Shown: in pieces, positions 52,707-61,482 of the stretch
How the letters are laid out: every line of letters starts with the position of its first letter
Position numbering within the stretch: the first letter of the stretch is position 1
The notes under the pieces: model-generated
Told to the model about the DNA's origin: nothing
The model's database searches: none
What the model saw: only the letters and a program-made list of their open reading frames with translations
From: Roseivirga thermotolerans
GTDB lineage: Bacteria; Bacteroidota; Bacteroidia; Cytophagales; Cyclobacteriaceae
NCBI RefSeq assembly: GCF_014653175.1
Contig: NZ_BNAG01000002.1
Location: forward strand, 434,001-498,000
DNA: 64,000 nucleotides
Direction: 5' to 3'
Made by a program: the position numbers and the translations under genes

Positions 52707-53468
52707 ATGCTAACAAAAAGAATTATTCCCTGCCTCGATATCAAAGATGGCAGAACGGTAAAAGGAGTCAACTTTGTGGGCTTGCGCGATGCCGGAGACC
52801 CGGTGGAACTGGCGGCAAGGTATGCCTTAGAAGGTGCCGATGAACTTGTTTTTCTGGATATAACCGCCACGGTAGAAAAGAGAAAAACCCTGGTGGAACT
52901 GGTAAAACGGGTGGCGGCAGAAATCAATATTCCATTTACAGTAGGAGGAGGCATTAGCTCAAAAGAAGATGTGTCGGCTTTGCTTAATGCCGGGGCAGAC
53001 AAAATCAGCATCAATTCATCTGCGGTTAAACAACCGGGGCTGATCAACGAACTGGCTCAGGAGTTTGGTAGCCAATGTGTAGTGGTGGCCATAGATACCC
53101 GTTGGCTTAATGAAGAGCATATTGTTCATGTGAGGGGTGGCAGAACCCCCACAGAACTGAGGACTCTTGCCTGGGCAAAAGAGGTAGAGGAGAGGGGAGC
53201 CGGTGAAATTTTGTTAACCTCCATGGATCATGATGGAACCAAAGCCGGGTTTGCGAATGAGCTGACGGCCCAAATCTCAACCATGGTATCTGTGCCCGTA
53301 ATAGCCTCGGGTGGAGCAGGAACTATGGAACATTTTGTTGAGGCCTTTTCGAAGGGCAAGGCAGACGCTGCTCTGGCCGCTAGTATCTTTCACTTTAAGG
53401 AGATTGGAGTGCCCGAGTTGAAGACATATTTAAAAGAGAAAAACATCCCTGTAAGAATAGAACAATGA
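52707..53468 (+). CDS. hisF: Imidazole glycerol phosphate synthase, cyclase subunit HisF
   Basis: A 253-residue barrel enzyme. Catalytic Asp11 ([15 protein letters not shown]) and Asp130 (VVAIDTRW) are present, with the phosphate sites VGGGISS and [10 protein letters not shown]. It makes imidazole glycerol phosphate and AICAR with ammonia from HisH. Starts 53 bases after hisA and overlaps hisIE by 4 bases. Confidence 0.97.
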   Translation: MLTKRIIPCLDIKDGRTVKGVNFVGLRDAGDPVELAARYALEGADELVFLDITATVEKRKTLVELVKRVAAEINIPFTVGGGISSKEDVSALLNAGADKISINSSAVKQPGLINELAQEFGSQCVVVAIDTRWLNEEHIVHVRGGRTPTELRTLAWAKEVEERGAGEILLTSMDHDGTKAGFANELTAQISTMVSVPVIASGGAGTMEHFVEAFSKGKADAALAASIFHFKEIGVPELKTYLKEKNIPVRIEQ

Positions 53469-54082
53469 GGAAGCTAACAGACATAAATCAAGTAGATTTT
53501 GAGAAGGAAAATGGGCTGGTGCCGGCCATTATCCAAGACCTTAAAACGGCCAAAGTACTGATGCTCGGCTATATGAATAAGGAGGCTTTGGAGAAGACTC
53601 TCCATACCGGAAAAGTTACATTTTTTAGCAGGAGCAAACAGCGCCTATGGACTAAAGGTGAGACCTCTGAAAATTACCTTCAACTAAAGTCTGTGGCCGT
53701 AGATTGTGATAGCGACTCTCTATTGGTTTTGGTAGAACCAAAGGGGCCAACCTGCCATACAGGATCCGATACCTGCTGGGACGAAATCAATGTGAACAAC
53801 ATCCAATTCCTTTCCTATCTCACTCAGGTTATAAAGGAGAGAAAGCAGCTGCCGACCGATGAATCTTACGTGGCCAGACTATTCTCAAAGGGAATAAATA
53901 AGGTGGCTCAAAAGGTAGGAGAAGAGGCGGTAGAAGTAGTGATAGAGGCTAAAGATAATGATGAAAAGCTGTTTCTAAACGAGTCGGCTGACTTACTTTT
54001 TCACCTAATGATGCTCCTTGAGGCCAAAGGATATACGCTAAATGAGGTAGTTTCAATACTTAAAGAAAGACATGATAAATAG
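53465..54082 (+). CDS. hisIE: Bifunctional phosphoribosyl-AMP cyclohydrolase / phosphoribosyl-ATP pyrophosphatase HisIE
   Basis: A 205-residue fusion. HisI domain (1-115) with ATPIDxDK-like metal region and the zinc/Mg motif [22 protein letters not shown]; HisE domain (about 120-205) with [22 protein letters not shown] and NESADLLFH. It carries out two early steps of the pathway. Last his gene here; hisG, hisD, hisC and hisB are not in the window, so the pathway is split. Confidence 0.95.
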   Translation: MRKLTDINQVDFEKENGLVPAIIQDLKTAKVLMLGYMNKEALEKTLHTGKVTFFSRSKQRLWTKGETSENYLQLKSVAVDCDSDSLLVLVEPKGPTCHTGSDTCWDEINVNNIQFLSYLTQVIKERKQLPTDESYVARLFSKGINKVAQKVGEEAVEVVIEAKDNDEKLFLNESADLLFHLMMLLEAKGYTLNEVVSILKERHDK

Positions 54083-54122
54083 TTTGGTAACTGTTTGATT
54101 TAAAAATAATTAATTAATATAA

Positions 54123-54138
54123 TTTAGATTAGTCTAAA
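54123..54138. promoter_or_regulatory. DtxR-like palindrome upstream of the TonB receptor
   Basis: TTTAGA-TTAG-TCTAAA is a perfect 6-bp inverted repeat with a four-base centre, resembling metal-dependent DtxR/IdeR/MntR operators. A weaker related copy, TTTAGTC-TTAT-GATTAGA, lies at 54167-54184 and overlaps the -33 region. Both are in a very A+T-rich 134-base gap before a TonB-dependent receptor gene. Confidence 0.5.
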
Positions 54139-54190
54139 AATAAAATTAGAATAAAGTAAAGTATTATTTAGTCTTATGATTAGAAGTGTT

Positions 54191-54198
54191 TAACTTTG
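54191..54198 (+). promoter_or_regulatory. -7 promoter box of the TonB receptor operon
   Basis: TAACTTTG matches TAnnTTTG, 18 bases before the ATG at 54217. The -33 area (54167-54171) reads TTTAG, a partial match that also belongs to the weak palindrome copy. Confidence 0.55.
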
Positions 54199-54216
54199 TC
54201 GAAATATTTTACTGCG

Positions 54217-56565
54217 ATGAAGGCTGTTTACGTTGTACTGATACTCTTTTGTGCTTTCCAAATTCAGGCACAATCTGTGATAAAAGGAAAGGTAGTGGAT
54301 GGCGATGGCCCTGTAGCCGGTGCAGTTGTATTTGTTCAACAGAGTAACATATCTGATGTAACTGACGCTCAAGGGCGGTTCCGGATTGAAGTGGCCGAGG
54401 CCTTGCAAGTCACACTGGAAGTTCGATTTGTGGGCTATAAAAGAACACTCAAAAAGCTTAATCTCAAGCAAGGTGAGACCCTGGAGATAGAGCTGGTTTT
54501 AGAGTTGGATGTGCTGGGTTTAGATGATGTGGTGGTAAGTGCCAGTCGCTATGAAATAGACAAAAAATCAGCACCAGTTGCGGTGAGTGTAATCGGTCAA
54601 AAATTGTTCAATGCTACCCAGTCTCAATCGCTGGCCGATGGCCTCAATTTTCAGTCGGGAGTAAGAGTTGAAACCAATTGCCAGAACTGCGGATTTACCC
54701 AGGTTCGGTTGAACGGATTGGAGGGGCCTTACACACAAATTTTGGTCAACAGTCGGCCGGTGTTCAGCGCGCTAATCGGGGTATATGGTTTGGAGATGAT
54801 TCCGGCATATATGATCGAGCGGGTAGAGGTTGTAAAGAGCGGAGGTTCGGCACTATATGGTTCCAATGCCATTGCGGGTACAATCAATATTATTACGAAA
54901 GAGCCGGTTCTCAATACCTGGGAGGCCAGAAGTAGTTTTGCTTCCATTGATGGACGAGCCAGCGACTGGAATCACTCTGTCAACGGCTCCTATGTTTCCA
55001 ATAGTTTGAACTTCGGAATCACAGGCTTTGCCACCAGCCGCAGTCGTGAATCTTTCGATGCCAATAACGATGGCTTTACAGAAATGGTGAATCTGCAAGC
55101 CGAAACGCTAGGGCTAAAGAGCTTCTATAAGGTGGGGCGAAACACAAAGCTCTCGGTAGATTTTAACTACATCAATGAATTTAGAAGAGGAGGAAACCGG
55201 CTGGATTTGAGGCCTGAGTATACTGATATTACCGAGCAACTCGACCATGAAATAGTGATGGGGGCCTTTAATATCGATCAGTTTATTGGTGAAAGAAACA
55301 AGCTTTCGCTATATGCCTCCATGCAGCAAACAGATAGAGGGAGCTATTATGGCGGGTTGGGAGGAGCCAGAACACCTGAAGATAGTCTTTTAGCTGCCAA
55401 TGCTTACGGTATTACCGATGATATGAGCTGGATTTCAGGCTTGCAATGGGTTCATTCCAATGATGGCTCTCATTCATTCACCTCAGGTATTGAATTTCAG
55501 GAGAACACCACAGACGATGGTATTCCCGGCTATAACCGTGTGGTGGACCAGTCGGTGAAGAATATAGGCTGGTACGGACAATGGGAGTGGCAGCTCAACT
55601 CAAAATTAAAGACCCTGGCAGGGGCTCGTTTCGATAGGTCTTTGGTAGAAGGTACCTATCAGGTTGGTGATTTTGATCGAACTATTGACAATGATTTTGG
55701 AGTGATTAGCCCACGATTTACGCTGCTCTATTCTTTCAGTTCCAATTGGCAGTTTAGAGGGGGCTATGCTCGCGGCTTCAGAGCTCCTCAGGCGTTTAAT
55801 GAAGATTTGCACATAGCTTCGGCCGGAGGAGAGCCCGTATTCGTTTTGCTCTCCAACGGGTTGGAAAAAGAAACTTCCGATGCCTACACCGGTTCGTTGA
55901 GCTATACCCGGGCAGAAGGGCAGCGGCAGTTTGAGCTGAACTTGCAAGGATTCTATACCCAACTCAACAATCCCTTTGTTTTGGTAAATACCGGGAGTCA
56001 GTTGCCCAATGGTTCCATCATAGAAGAAGTTAGAAATGGTGAAGGGGCTTTGGTAAAGGGACTAAACCTCGAACTTAACTATACCCCTTCGAGCCGATGG
56101 GTGGCTCAGTCGGGTTTTACCCTCCAAAAAACGCGTTATGAACAAGAGCAAGTACTTTATGAGCCGGAAAACCCGGGAGAAGGGCAGTTGGTGACAACTC
56201 AACGATTTACCCGTATGCCCAATGCATACGGCTTTTGGAACCTGACTTATGAAACAACTACAGACTGGCAGTTTTTTATTTCCAATGTAGTTACGGGCCC
56301 CATGGTGGTGCCAGAAATACTGCAAGAAAGTGGTGTGCTGGTGCTGCGTAATTCCGGTTGGTTTTGGGATACAACCCTTAAGGCATCGCATCATTTTCAC
56401 ATTGGTAAGAACCTGCACATAGAACTGAGTGGGGGTATTCAGAACCTTTTCAATAGCTATCAGGCCGATTTTCAGACCGGGCCCACAAGAGATTCTGACT
56501 ACATCTATGGCCCCGGACGTCCCAGAACCTATTTTGTCAGTCTTAAACTGAGCAACAATGATTAA
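54217..56565 (+). CDS. TonB-dependent outer membrane receptor
   Basis: About 782 residues from ATG 54217, where a signal peptide begins (VYVVLILFCAFQIQAQ). An N-terminal carboxypeptidase-like beta sandwich (residues 20-95) is followed by the plug (VVVSASR, RLNGLEGPYTQILVNSRPV, IERVEVVKSGGSALYGSNAIAGTINIIT) and a 22-strand barrel ending in an aromatic strand. The plug carries Cys-x-x-Cys in NCQNCGFTQ. The family imports siderophores, metals, vitamins or sugars; the upstream palindrome suggests a metal-linked substrate. The thioredoxin-like gene overlaps the end by 8 bases. Confidence 0.9.
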   Translation: MKAVYVVLILFCAFQIQAQSVIKGKVVDGDGPVAGAVVFVQQSNISDVTDAQGRFRIEVAEALQVTLEVRFVGYKRTLKKLNLKQGETLEIELVLELDVLGLDDVVVSASRYEIDKKSAPVAVSVIGQKLFNATQSQSLADGLNFQSGVRVETNCQNCGFTQVRLNGLEGPYTQILVNSRPVFSALIGVYGLEMIPAYMIERVEVVKSGGSALYGSNAIAGTINIITKEPVLNTWEARSSFASIDGRASDWNHSVNGSYVSNSLNFGITGFATSRSRESFDANNDGFTEMVNLQAETLGLKSFYKVGRNTKLSVDFNYINEFRRGGNRLDLRPEYTDITEQLDHEIVMGAFNIDQFIGERNKLSLYASMQQTDRGSYYGGLGGARTPEDSLLAANAYGITDDMSWISGLQWVHSNDGSHSFTSGIEFQENTTDDGIPGYNRVVDQSVKNIGWYGQWEWQLNSKLKTLAGARFDRSLVEGTYQVGDFDRTIDNDFGVISPRFTLLYSFSSNWQFRGGYARGFRAPQAFNEDLHIASAGGEPVFVLLSNGLEKETSDAYTGSLSYTRAEGQRQFELNLQGFYTQLNNPFVLVNTGSQLPNGSIIEEVRNGEGALVKGLNLELNYTPSSRWVAQSGFTLQKTRYEQEQVLYEPENPGEGQLVTTQRFTRMPNAYGFWNLTYETTTDWQFFISNVVTGPMVVPEILQESGVLVLRNSGWFWDTTLKASHHFHIGKNLHIELSGGIQNLFNSYQADFQTGPTRDSDYIYGPGRPRTYFVSLKLSNND

Positions 56566-57010
56566 ATCGGGGCTCATCGGGTGTTTGTTGTACTGTAGCA
56601 CGACCGTTTGGGCTCAGGTCAACTGGATGAATTTTGAACAGTTGGATAGTGCCCTGACCAAAGCCCCAAAACCTACCGTGGTTTTTCTTGAAGCCGAGTG
56701 GTGTGCCTACTGTAAGAAAATGCAGAAAGAGGCTTTTACCGATACAGCGATACAGCAATTACTGAACGACAAATTCTATGCGGTGAAACTGGATATCGAA
56801 AACCCAAACCCGTGTGTTTTTGATGGAAAGGTATTTAACGGTGCTTCTAATAAGGGCTTTCATGAAATGGCCTACCTTTTTGCCGAAGAGGGCGAAGAGC
56901 CTGTTACACCAACCCTAGCTATATTGGATATGGAGTTCAAATTTTTGACAATTAAAAGGAACTACCTCTCCAGAAAAGAGCTACTCAACCTACTACGTAA
57001 GGCCCATTAA
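56558..57010 (+). CDS. Exported thioredoxin-fold protein
   Basis: A 150-residue protein with a short signal peptide (LIGCLLYCSTTVWAQ) and a thioredoxin-like domain carrying AEWCAYCKKM, a redox-active Cys-x-x-Cys. cis-Pro is likely in VTPTLAI. The arrangement resembles periplasmic thioredoxin-related (DUF255/SoxW-like) reductases. It overlaps the receptor gene by 8 bases and precedes the outer-membrane protein gene, so the three may work together, for example in keeping the receptor plug cysteines reduced. Confidence 0.8.
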   Translation: MIKSGLIGCLLYCSTTVWAQVNWMNFEQLDSALTKAPKPTVVFLEAEWCAYCKKMQKEAFTDTAIQQLLNDKFYAVKLDIENPNPCVFDGKVFNGASNKGFHEMAYLFAEEGEEPVTPTLAILDMEFKFLTIKRNYLSRKELLNLLRKAH

Positions 57011-57029
57011 TTTTATACATTTGTGGCTT

Positions 57030-57818
57030 ATGAAACAGGTAAGTCAATTCATTTGTGTGCTGTGTTTTATGGCACTGGTTGTACAGGCCAGAGCACAGAA
57101 TATTTACACAGACAGGCCCACCCAAACCACCTCTTCTGCCATTGTTCCCAAGGGAGCATTTCAGGTTGAAACAGGGTTTTATTTGCTGGAATATTCGGTT
57201 GCCACCATGCAACCGAATGGCAATAGTAAATACCAGTATTTCTCTCTAAACAATACTCTGCTACGCTATGGTGTTTCTGAACGGTTTGAATTGCGCTTTT
57301 CCCAGGAAGTAGGTAAAAGAAGACAGGTAATTGATGGTAATATTCTCTTTGTGAACGATGCCCAAGTGGCTCCTACCATGTTTGGCGCCAAAGTGGGATT
57401 GGTTAAGGATAATTCTTCCCTACCGGATATAGGGCTTATTGTAAGTGCCGGAGGCGGGATTTTTGAAGAAACCCAAAGTGGCCTTCTTACCGATATACGG
57501 CTGGCAGTAGATGCCCCTCTGGCTGAGTCGCTGGCTCTTTCGGCCAACCTGGGAATGACCCACAACAATGGTTTTGAAAACAGAAATACCTTTTACACCC
57601 TCATGTTTGCCTATGGGCTCAATGATAAATTGGGAGTGTTTATTGAATCTTATGGAGGATTTCCAAAGGTCGGACAAAGCGAACATGCCATGGATGCCGG
57701 CCTTACTTATTTGCTCAGCTCCAGTTTGCAGATAGATGTTTATGGAGGTACTGGGCTTTCGGACAGTGCTTCCAACCTGTTGTTGGGCTTTGGTTTGAGT
57801 AAACGATTTTTAAAATAG
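57030..57818 (+). CDS. Outer-membrane beta-barrel transporter-like protein
   Basis: About 262 residues from ATG 57030 with a signal peptide (FICVLCFMALVVQARAQ). The start TDRPTQTTSSAIVPKGAFQVETGF and the alternating strands ending GFGLSKRFLK match the outer-membrane family annotated as transporter or phenol-degradation MetA-pathway protein. A TACATTTG box at 57016-57023 fits the -7 consensus but no -33 is seen. Substrate unknown; likely a metal- or small-molecule-related channel given its neighbours. Confidence 0.75.
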   Translation: MKQVSQFICVLCFMALVVQARAQNIYTDRPTQTTSSAIVPKGAFQVETGFYLLEYSVATMQPNGNSKYQYFSLNNTLLRYGVSERFELRFSQEVGKRRQVIDGNILFVNDAQVAPTMFGAKVGLVKDNSSLPDIGLIVSAGGGIFEETQSGLLTDIRLAVDAPLAESLALSANLGMTHNNGFENRNTFYTLMFAYGLNDKLGVFIESYGGFPKVGQSEHAMDAGLTYLLSSSLQIDVYGGTGLSDSASNLLLGFGLSKRFLK

Positions 57819-57825
57819 AAAATAT

Positions 57826-58734
57826 ATGAAGCAAGCGGCTGCTAAGATAATGATGGTTCGACCGGCACATTTTGGTTACGATCCATCTACCGCAGAAACA
57901 AATTCATTTCAACAAACAGAAGGAGCAGAGCAACAATATGCAATTCAACGTCAGGCCGTAGAAGAATTTAATGGTGCGGTGGCAACCCTAAGAGCTACGG
58001 GTATCGATGTGGTGGTGATTGACGATACCGATGAGCCAAAAAAGCCAAATGCGGTGTTTCCGAACAACTGGGTTTCCTTTCACGATGGTCGTGTAATTCT
58101 ATATCCCATGTTAGCCGAAAACAGGCGATGGGAAAGACGAATGGATTTGCTCGATGAGTTAGCTGAGGCAGGAGTACCTGTGAAGGAGGTAATAGACATT
58201 TCGAAATATGAGGCCGAAGATAAGTTTTTGGAAAGTACGGGAAGCGTGGTCATAGATTATGAAAACGACCTGGCCTATGCTTGCCTTTCTTCGCGAACGC
58301 ATAAAGACGTTCTCAATAAGCTCTGTGAGCTCAACGGTTATGAGCCTGTCCTTTTTGAGTCTTTTAATAAGGAGGGAGTTCCAGTATACCACACCAATGT
58401 GGTTATGTGCATAGCCAGTAAGTATGCCGTTATTTGCGCAGAGTCTATTAGAGAAGACCAGCGTTTTGATGTCTTGCAAACGCTTAAAACAACCGGTCAT
58501 GAGGTGGTTGAAATTACCATGGATCAGATGTACGGATTTGCCGGTAACATGCTGGAGGTTGAAAACCAGCAGGGAGAGTCCGTTTTGGTAATGTCACAAA
58601 CGGCCTATGACAGCCTCACAGAGGCTCAAATACAGTGTCTGTCGGCACATTCTAAAATTCAAACCGTACAGATTCCTACTATAGAAAAGTTTGGTGGTGG
58701 TAGTGTGCGCTGTATGATGTGCCGCGTACTGTAA
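57826..58734 (+). CDS. ctlX: Citrulline hydrolase-like (CtlX) guanidino-group enzyme
   Basis: A 302-residue protein of the arginine deiminase/amidinotransferase superfamily. NAVFPNNWVSFH (substrate Asn/Asp region), FLESTGSVV (Glu), VYHTNVVM (catalytic His) and the C-terminal GGGSVRCMM with Cys296 give the catalytic set. These features match the CtlX group linked to citrulline use in Bacteroidota. Eight bases separate it from the outer-membrane protein gene. The exact substrate is inferred from the family. Confidence 0.85.
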   Translation: MKQAAAKIMMVRPAHFGYDPSTAETNSFQQTEGAEQQYAIQRQAVEEFNGAVATLRATGIDVVVIDDTDEPKKPNAVFPNNWVSFHDGRVILYPMLAENRRWERRMDLLDELAEAGVPVKEVIDISKYEAEDKFLESTGSVVIDYENDLAYACLSSRTHKDVLNKLCELNGYEPVLFESFNKEGVPVYHTNVVMCIASKYAVICAESIREDQRFDVLQTLKTTGHEVVEITMDQMYGFAGNMLEVENQQGESVLVMSQTAYDSLTEAQIQCLSAHSKIQTVQIPTIEKFGGGSVRCMMCRVL

Positions 58735-58931
58735 AGGAGAGCGTACAGTACAAACAAAGAAACCAGGCTGTAATGGTATGAATTGGTCTCGGGGCAGGTC
58801 TATCTTATTTGCCCCCGGGCCCATATGGCCATTGATTAAGAAGGGGGAATACCTTTTTTCCTATAGAATATTTTCCCGGAAAACGTGGTGCATAAAATTA
58901 TTGTTAACTATCTGATATTTAAGAAGTAAGG

Positions 58932-58962
58932 TTTGATTATGATGTCTTTCTTACTAATTTTG
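58932..58962 (+). promoter_or_regulatory. Consensus promoter of the STAS-like gene
   Basis: TTTG at 58932-58935, a 19-base spacer and TAATTTTG at 58955-58962 match TTTG-N19-TAnnTTTG exactly, followed by CACCC. Predicted transcription start about 58968, leaving about 24 bases to the ATG at 58992. The rest of the 257-base gap before it (58735-58931) shows no gene. Confidence 0.75.
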
Positions 58963-58991
58963 CACCCGCTTTTGAGAGAAGGGTCTTTGAG

Positions 58992-59354
58992 ATGATTAAG
59001 GTTGAAGTGGTTGATAGTTTAAAGCTGGTCTCCGGCAAAATTGAAGGAGACCTGACCAAAGAAATCGCCAAGAGGTACTTTGAACAAGTAGGGAAGATTG
59101 CAAATCAGAATGGGTTGAATAGAGTGATAACTGATTTGCGTGAGGCGAGCCTCAAGGCTGATGAAGTCGATATGAGTGAACTTTCTCAAGAGCTTGCTCA
59201 GCTTGGAGTGTCATCTTTTTACAAACGTGCAGTTGTGGTTAGGGAAGATGTAAAAGGATACAAACAGTGGGAGAATCATAATCTAAGTGCAGGCCATAGA
59301 GATATGCGTTTGTTCGTAGATCATGAAACGGCTATGGAGTGGTTAGCTGAGTGA
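58992..59354 (+). CDS. STAS/SpoIIAA-like small protein
   Basis: A 120-residue protein with the SpoIIAA-like/STAS-type alternation of strands and helices: VEVVDSLKLVSGKIEGDLTKE, NGLNRVITDLREASL with an Asp that fits the strand end, SSFYKRAVVV and a C-terminal helix AMEWLAE. Proteins of this kind bind lipids or partners in regulatory switches. It stands alone between its own promoter and terminator. A regulatory role is inferred. Confidence 0.65.
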   Translation: MIKVEVVDSLKLVSGKIEGDLTKEIAKRYFEQVGKIANQNGLNRVITDLREASLKADEVDMSELSQELAQLGVSSFYKRAVVVREDVKGYKQWENHNLSAGHRDMRLFVDHETAMEWLAE

Positions 59355-59360
59355 AAATTT

Positions 59361-59392
59361 GAGGCTGTCGGGTAGGGCAGCCTCTTTTTTTT
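59361..59392 (+). terminator. Rho-independent terminator of the STAS-like gene
   Basis: GAGGCTG (59361-59367) pairs with CAGCCTC (59378-59384), ten-base loop, followed by eight T. It lies seven bases after the stop. Confidence 0.92.
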
Positions 59393-59427
59393 GTCCTTAT
59401 TTTGCCCTTTTTCTTTAGTTTAGGCCT

Positions 59428-61170
59428 TCAGTACTTTTTTAAATAATGCACCGGATTTTCCCGCGCTATTCGGTCGAATTCAAGCTCCGTTAATCCCCCT
59501 CTTAACTGCGCAAGCAAATCTTTTTCAGAAAAGTGATTACGCACCACGTAAAAATCAGTGCCAAATAATACCCGTTGGCTCAACTGCGGATTTATATCAG
59601 GGTTAATGGTCTCCTTAAGAAGAGGAAGTATTCTGGGCTTACTCAGTATATAGCTAATGTCGGCATATACATTGGGGTATTGCACCATAAGGCTGCACAT
59701 AATGGAATACCAGTCTACAAACCGCCATACCTGCGAAAGGATGTTCCAATTGATGCTTGAGTTTTGGTTGAGACGAAAATCAATACCCCTACTTCTGTCC
59801 TTAATTAACTGTTGCGAAAAAGAATACCGGTCCGATTCCAAATACTTTACCCATTCCTCTTCACCTCCAAAGTGAGCCAGGCATACCTTTAGGTGAGAAA
59901 GGTGGTGAGCCAATGGGGTCTGCTCATCTACATATCCAAAAAGCTCTTTAAGGACAGGTTTGGTCGATTTGGCTACCAATGTTCTCAACAGAGGTTCGCT
60001 GAGCAGGCACAGATAGTTGAGCGGATGGGTGAAATTGATACTGAAATCGTAGTTCTTTTTTTCAGGAAGGCTCAGCGGTCTCATATTTCCTTTGCCATCA
60101 GACTCCTGAAAAACCGGATGCTCATTCCATTCTTTTTTCTTTTTACCTCTGTAGAAAATTGTGCCTGCTATAGCGTGGGTCATTATAGGAATCCCACGGT
60201 CGGCTGCATATTTCCATAAGGGCAACAAGTCTTCATCGAAAGGATAGTAACCCAAGGCAGGGTAAATTTTAAATCCGCTGAACCCTTGAGTTTCTATGTA
60301 TTCTTTAATAGCACAATCGTTCAGGTTTACTTTTCCATTGTCTACGGTATAGCTAAAGAATGAGTCGCCTTCCTCTCTTATTCTTCTTGGGTCTATGAAC
60401 ACAAAGGGCTCGAGCCACTGCCCCGAACTGCTTTTCTTCAACTTTACCAGCTCAGCCATTTGTTGTTTAAAAGCGCCTTGAGCGGGCAATTTTCCAGCTT
60501 CCATGTATTTCATATCCATGGGTAGTACTACAAATCGGGTTCCTGAAGGATATTGATTTTTTAGACGTGTAAACACTCCGCTCTGCGTTTTATACAAGGC
60601 AAACCGGCCCAGCAACAAGTATCTTTCCAATAATTCGAAAGTGCGTTTGCCGGGAATAAACCGAAGGAACCTCCAAATGAGCTTAAGCAGTGTAAAAATG
60701 ATCTTGCGCGAATTAGGAATTAAAAAAACAACGATTACTACCAGACTGATTTGCCAGACCACAGAGGGGTGCTTTAATACCACAAACCATTCGGCTAAAC
60801 GCGCCTGAAGCTTTTCGATTTGTGCTAAGAACCCGCTACTTGCCGGGCTTATGGACGAAAGCCAGGAAACCAGAACAAAGAAGGCATTAATGGATAGCCA
60901 AAAGGCCAACACTTTGAGAAGAATACCCGAGAGTATGTGATTGTTGATGGCTTGAATAAAGTCTTTTACGCGGTTGTAAAGCGAGTTGGGGGCATATTTC
61001 TGCCGACCGCTGAAGCGAAGCCATTTCTTAATGCCCGAAGTGATCCATCGTAGATTGATAAGATAATAGAAAGGCCAAAACACAAATGATTTGGCTAAAA
61101 AGGGAGGCACATGGTCGCGGGTGAAAATATGCGTATGACAATTGATGATTTCTTTTTTGGCTGAAGGCAT
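59428..61170 (-). CDS. Amidohydrolase-family protein with membrane segments inserted after the first metal motif
   Basis: A 580-residue protein. The barrel start NCHTHIF (His12, His14) is typical of amidohydrolase-2 enzymes. Residues about 25-185 then hold three or four hydrophobic stretches (FVFWPFYYLINL, VLAFWLSINAFFVLVSWL, VWQISLVVIVVFLI) separated by basic loops. The rest of the barrel resumes with FVVLPMDMKYME, FKIYPALGYYPFD, IPIMTHAIAG, VCLAHFGG and LFGTDFYV, carrying the other metal residues. A cytoplasmic or membrane-attached metal-dependent hydrolase or decarboxylase is inferred; substrate unknown. Confidence 0.75.
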   Translation of the reverse strand: MPSAKKEIINCHTHIFTRDHVPPFLAKSFVFWPFYYLINLRWITSGIKKWLRFSGRQKYAPNSLYNRVKDFIQAINNHILSGILLKVLAFWLSINAFFVLVSWLSSISPASSGFLAQIEKLQARLAEWFVVLKHPSVVWQISLVVIVVFLIPNSRKIIFTLLKLIWRFLRFIPGKRTFELLERYLLLGRFALYKTQSGVFTRLKNQYPSGTRFVVLPMDMKYMEAGKLPAQGAFKQQMAELVKLKKSSSGQWLEPFVFIDPRRIREEGDSFFSYTVDNGKVNLNDCAIKEYIETQGFSGFKIYPALGYYPFDEDLLPLWKYAADRGIPIMTHAIAGTIFYRGKKKKEWNEHPVFQESDGKGNMRPLSLPEKKNYDFSINFTHPLNYLCLLSEPLLRTLVAKSTKPVLKELFGYVDEQTPLAHHLSHLKVCLAHFGGEEEWVKYLESDRYSFSQQLIKDRSRGIDFRLNQNSSINWNILSQVWRFVDWYSIMCSLMVQYPNVYADISYILSKPRILPLLKETINPDINPQLSQRVLFGTDFYVVRNHFSEKDLLAQLRGGLTELEFDRIARENPVHYLKKY

Positions 61171-61482
61171 AAGGTATGTGCGTTAGGAAATGGAAATTAC
61201 AAAAAAACAACTGTCGTTCAATGGGTTAGAATATGGGCTGAGGAAGAGATGTCTGTTTTTTGGCCAAGTATGTCTGAATTTTAAACCTTGTTTTTTATTG
61301 AATAACCTGAAGACTGGGTAAGTTTACACTTGTTCATTGGAGCAAAACACTGCAATACCACAATCAAACCAAACAAGATTATTTCTCTTGATACTTCTGC
61401 CCAATTTTTTGATCAGACAGTCTGTTCATTGAAGCGAATCTGTTTAATACTCTAAATAAATATTCACAACAAACCAATTACT
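61171..61482. other. Intergenic gap without a recognised gene
   Basis: This 312-base stretch between two divergent genes holds no convincing gene or RNA. It is A+T-rich near the downstream start. No clear TAnnTTTG box with a -33 partner is seen in either direction. Confidence 0.5.

Noticed and set aside
56062-56601. 179-codon antisense frame at the end of the TonB receptor gene
   Set aside because: Opposite conserved barrel sequence; no signal peptide or domain.
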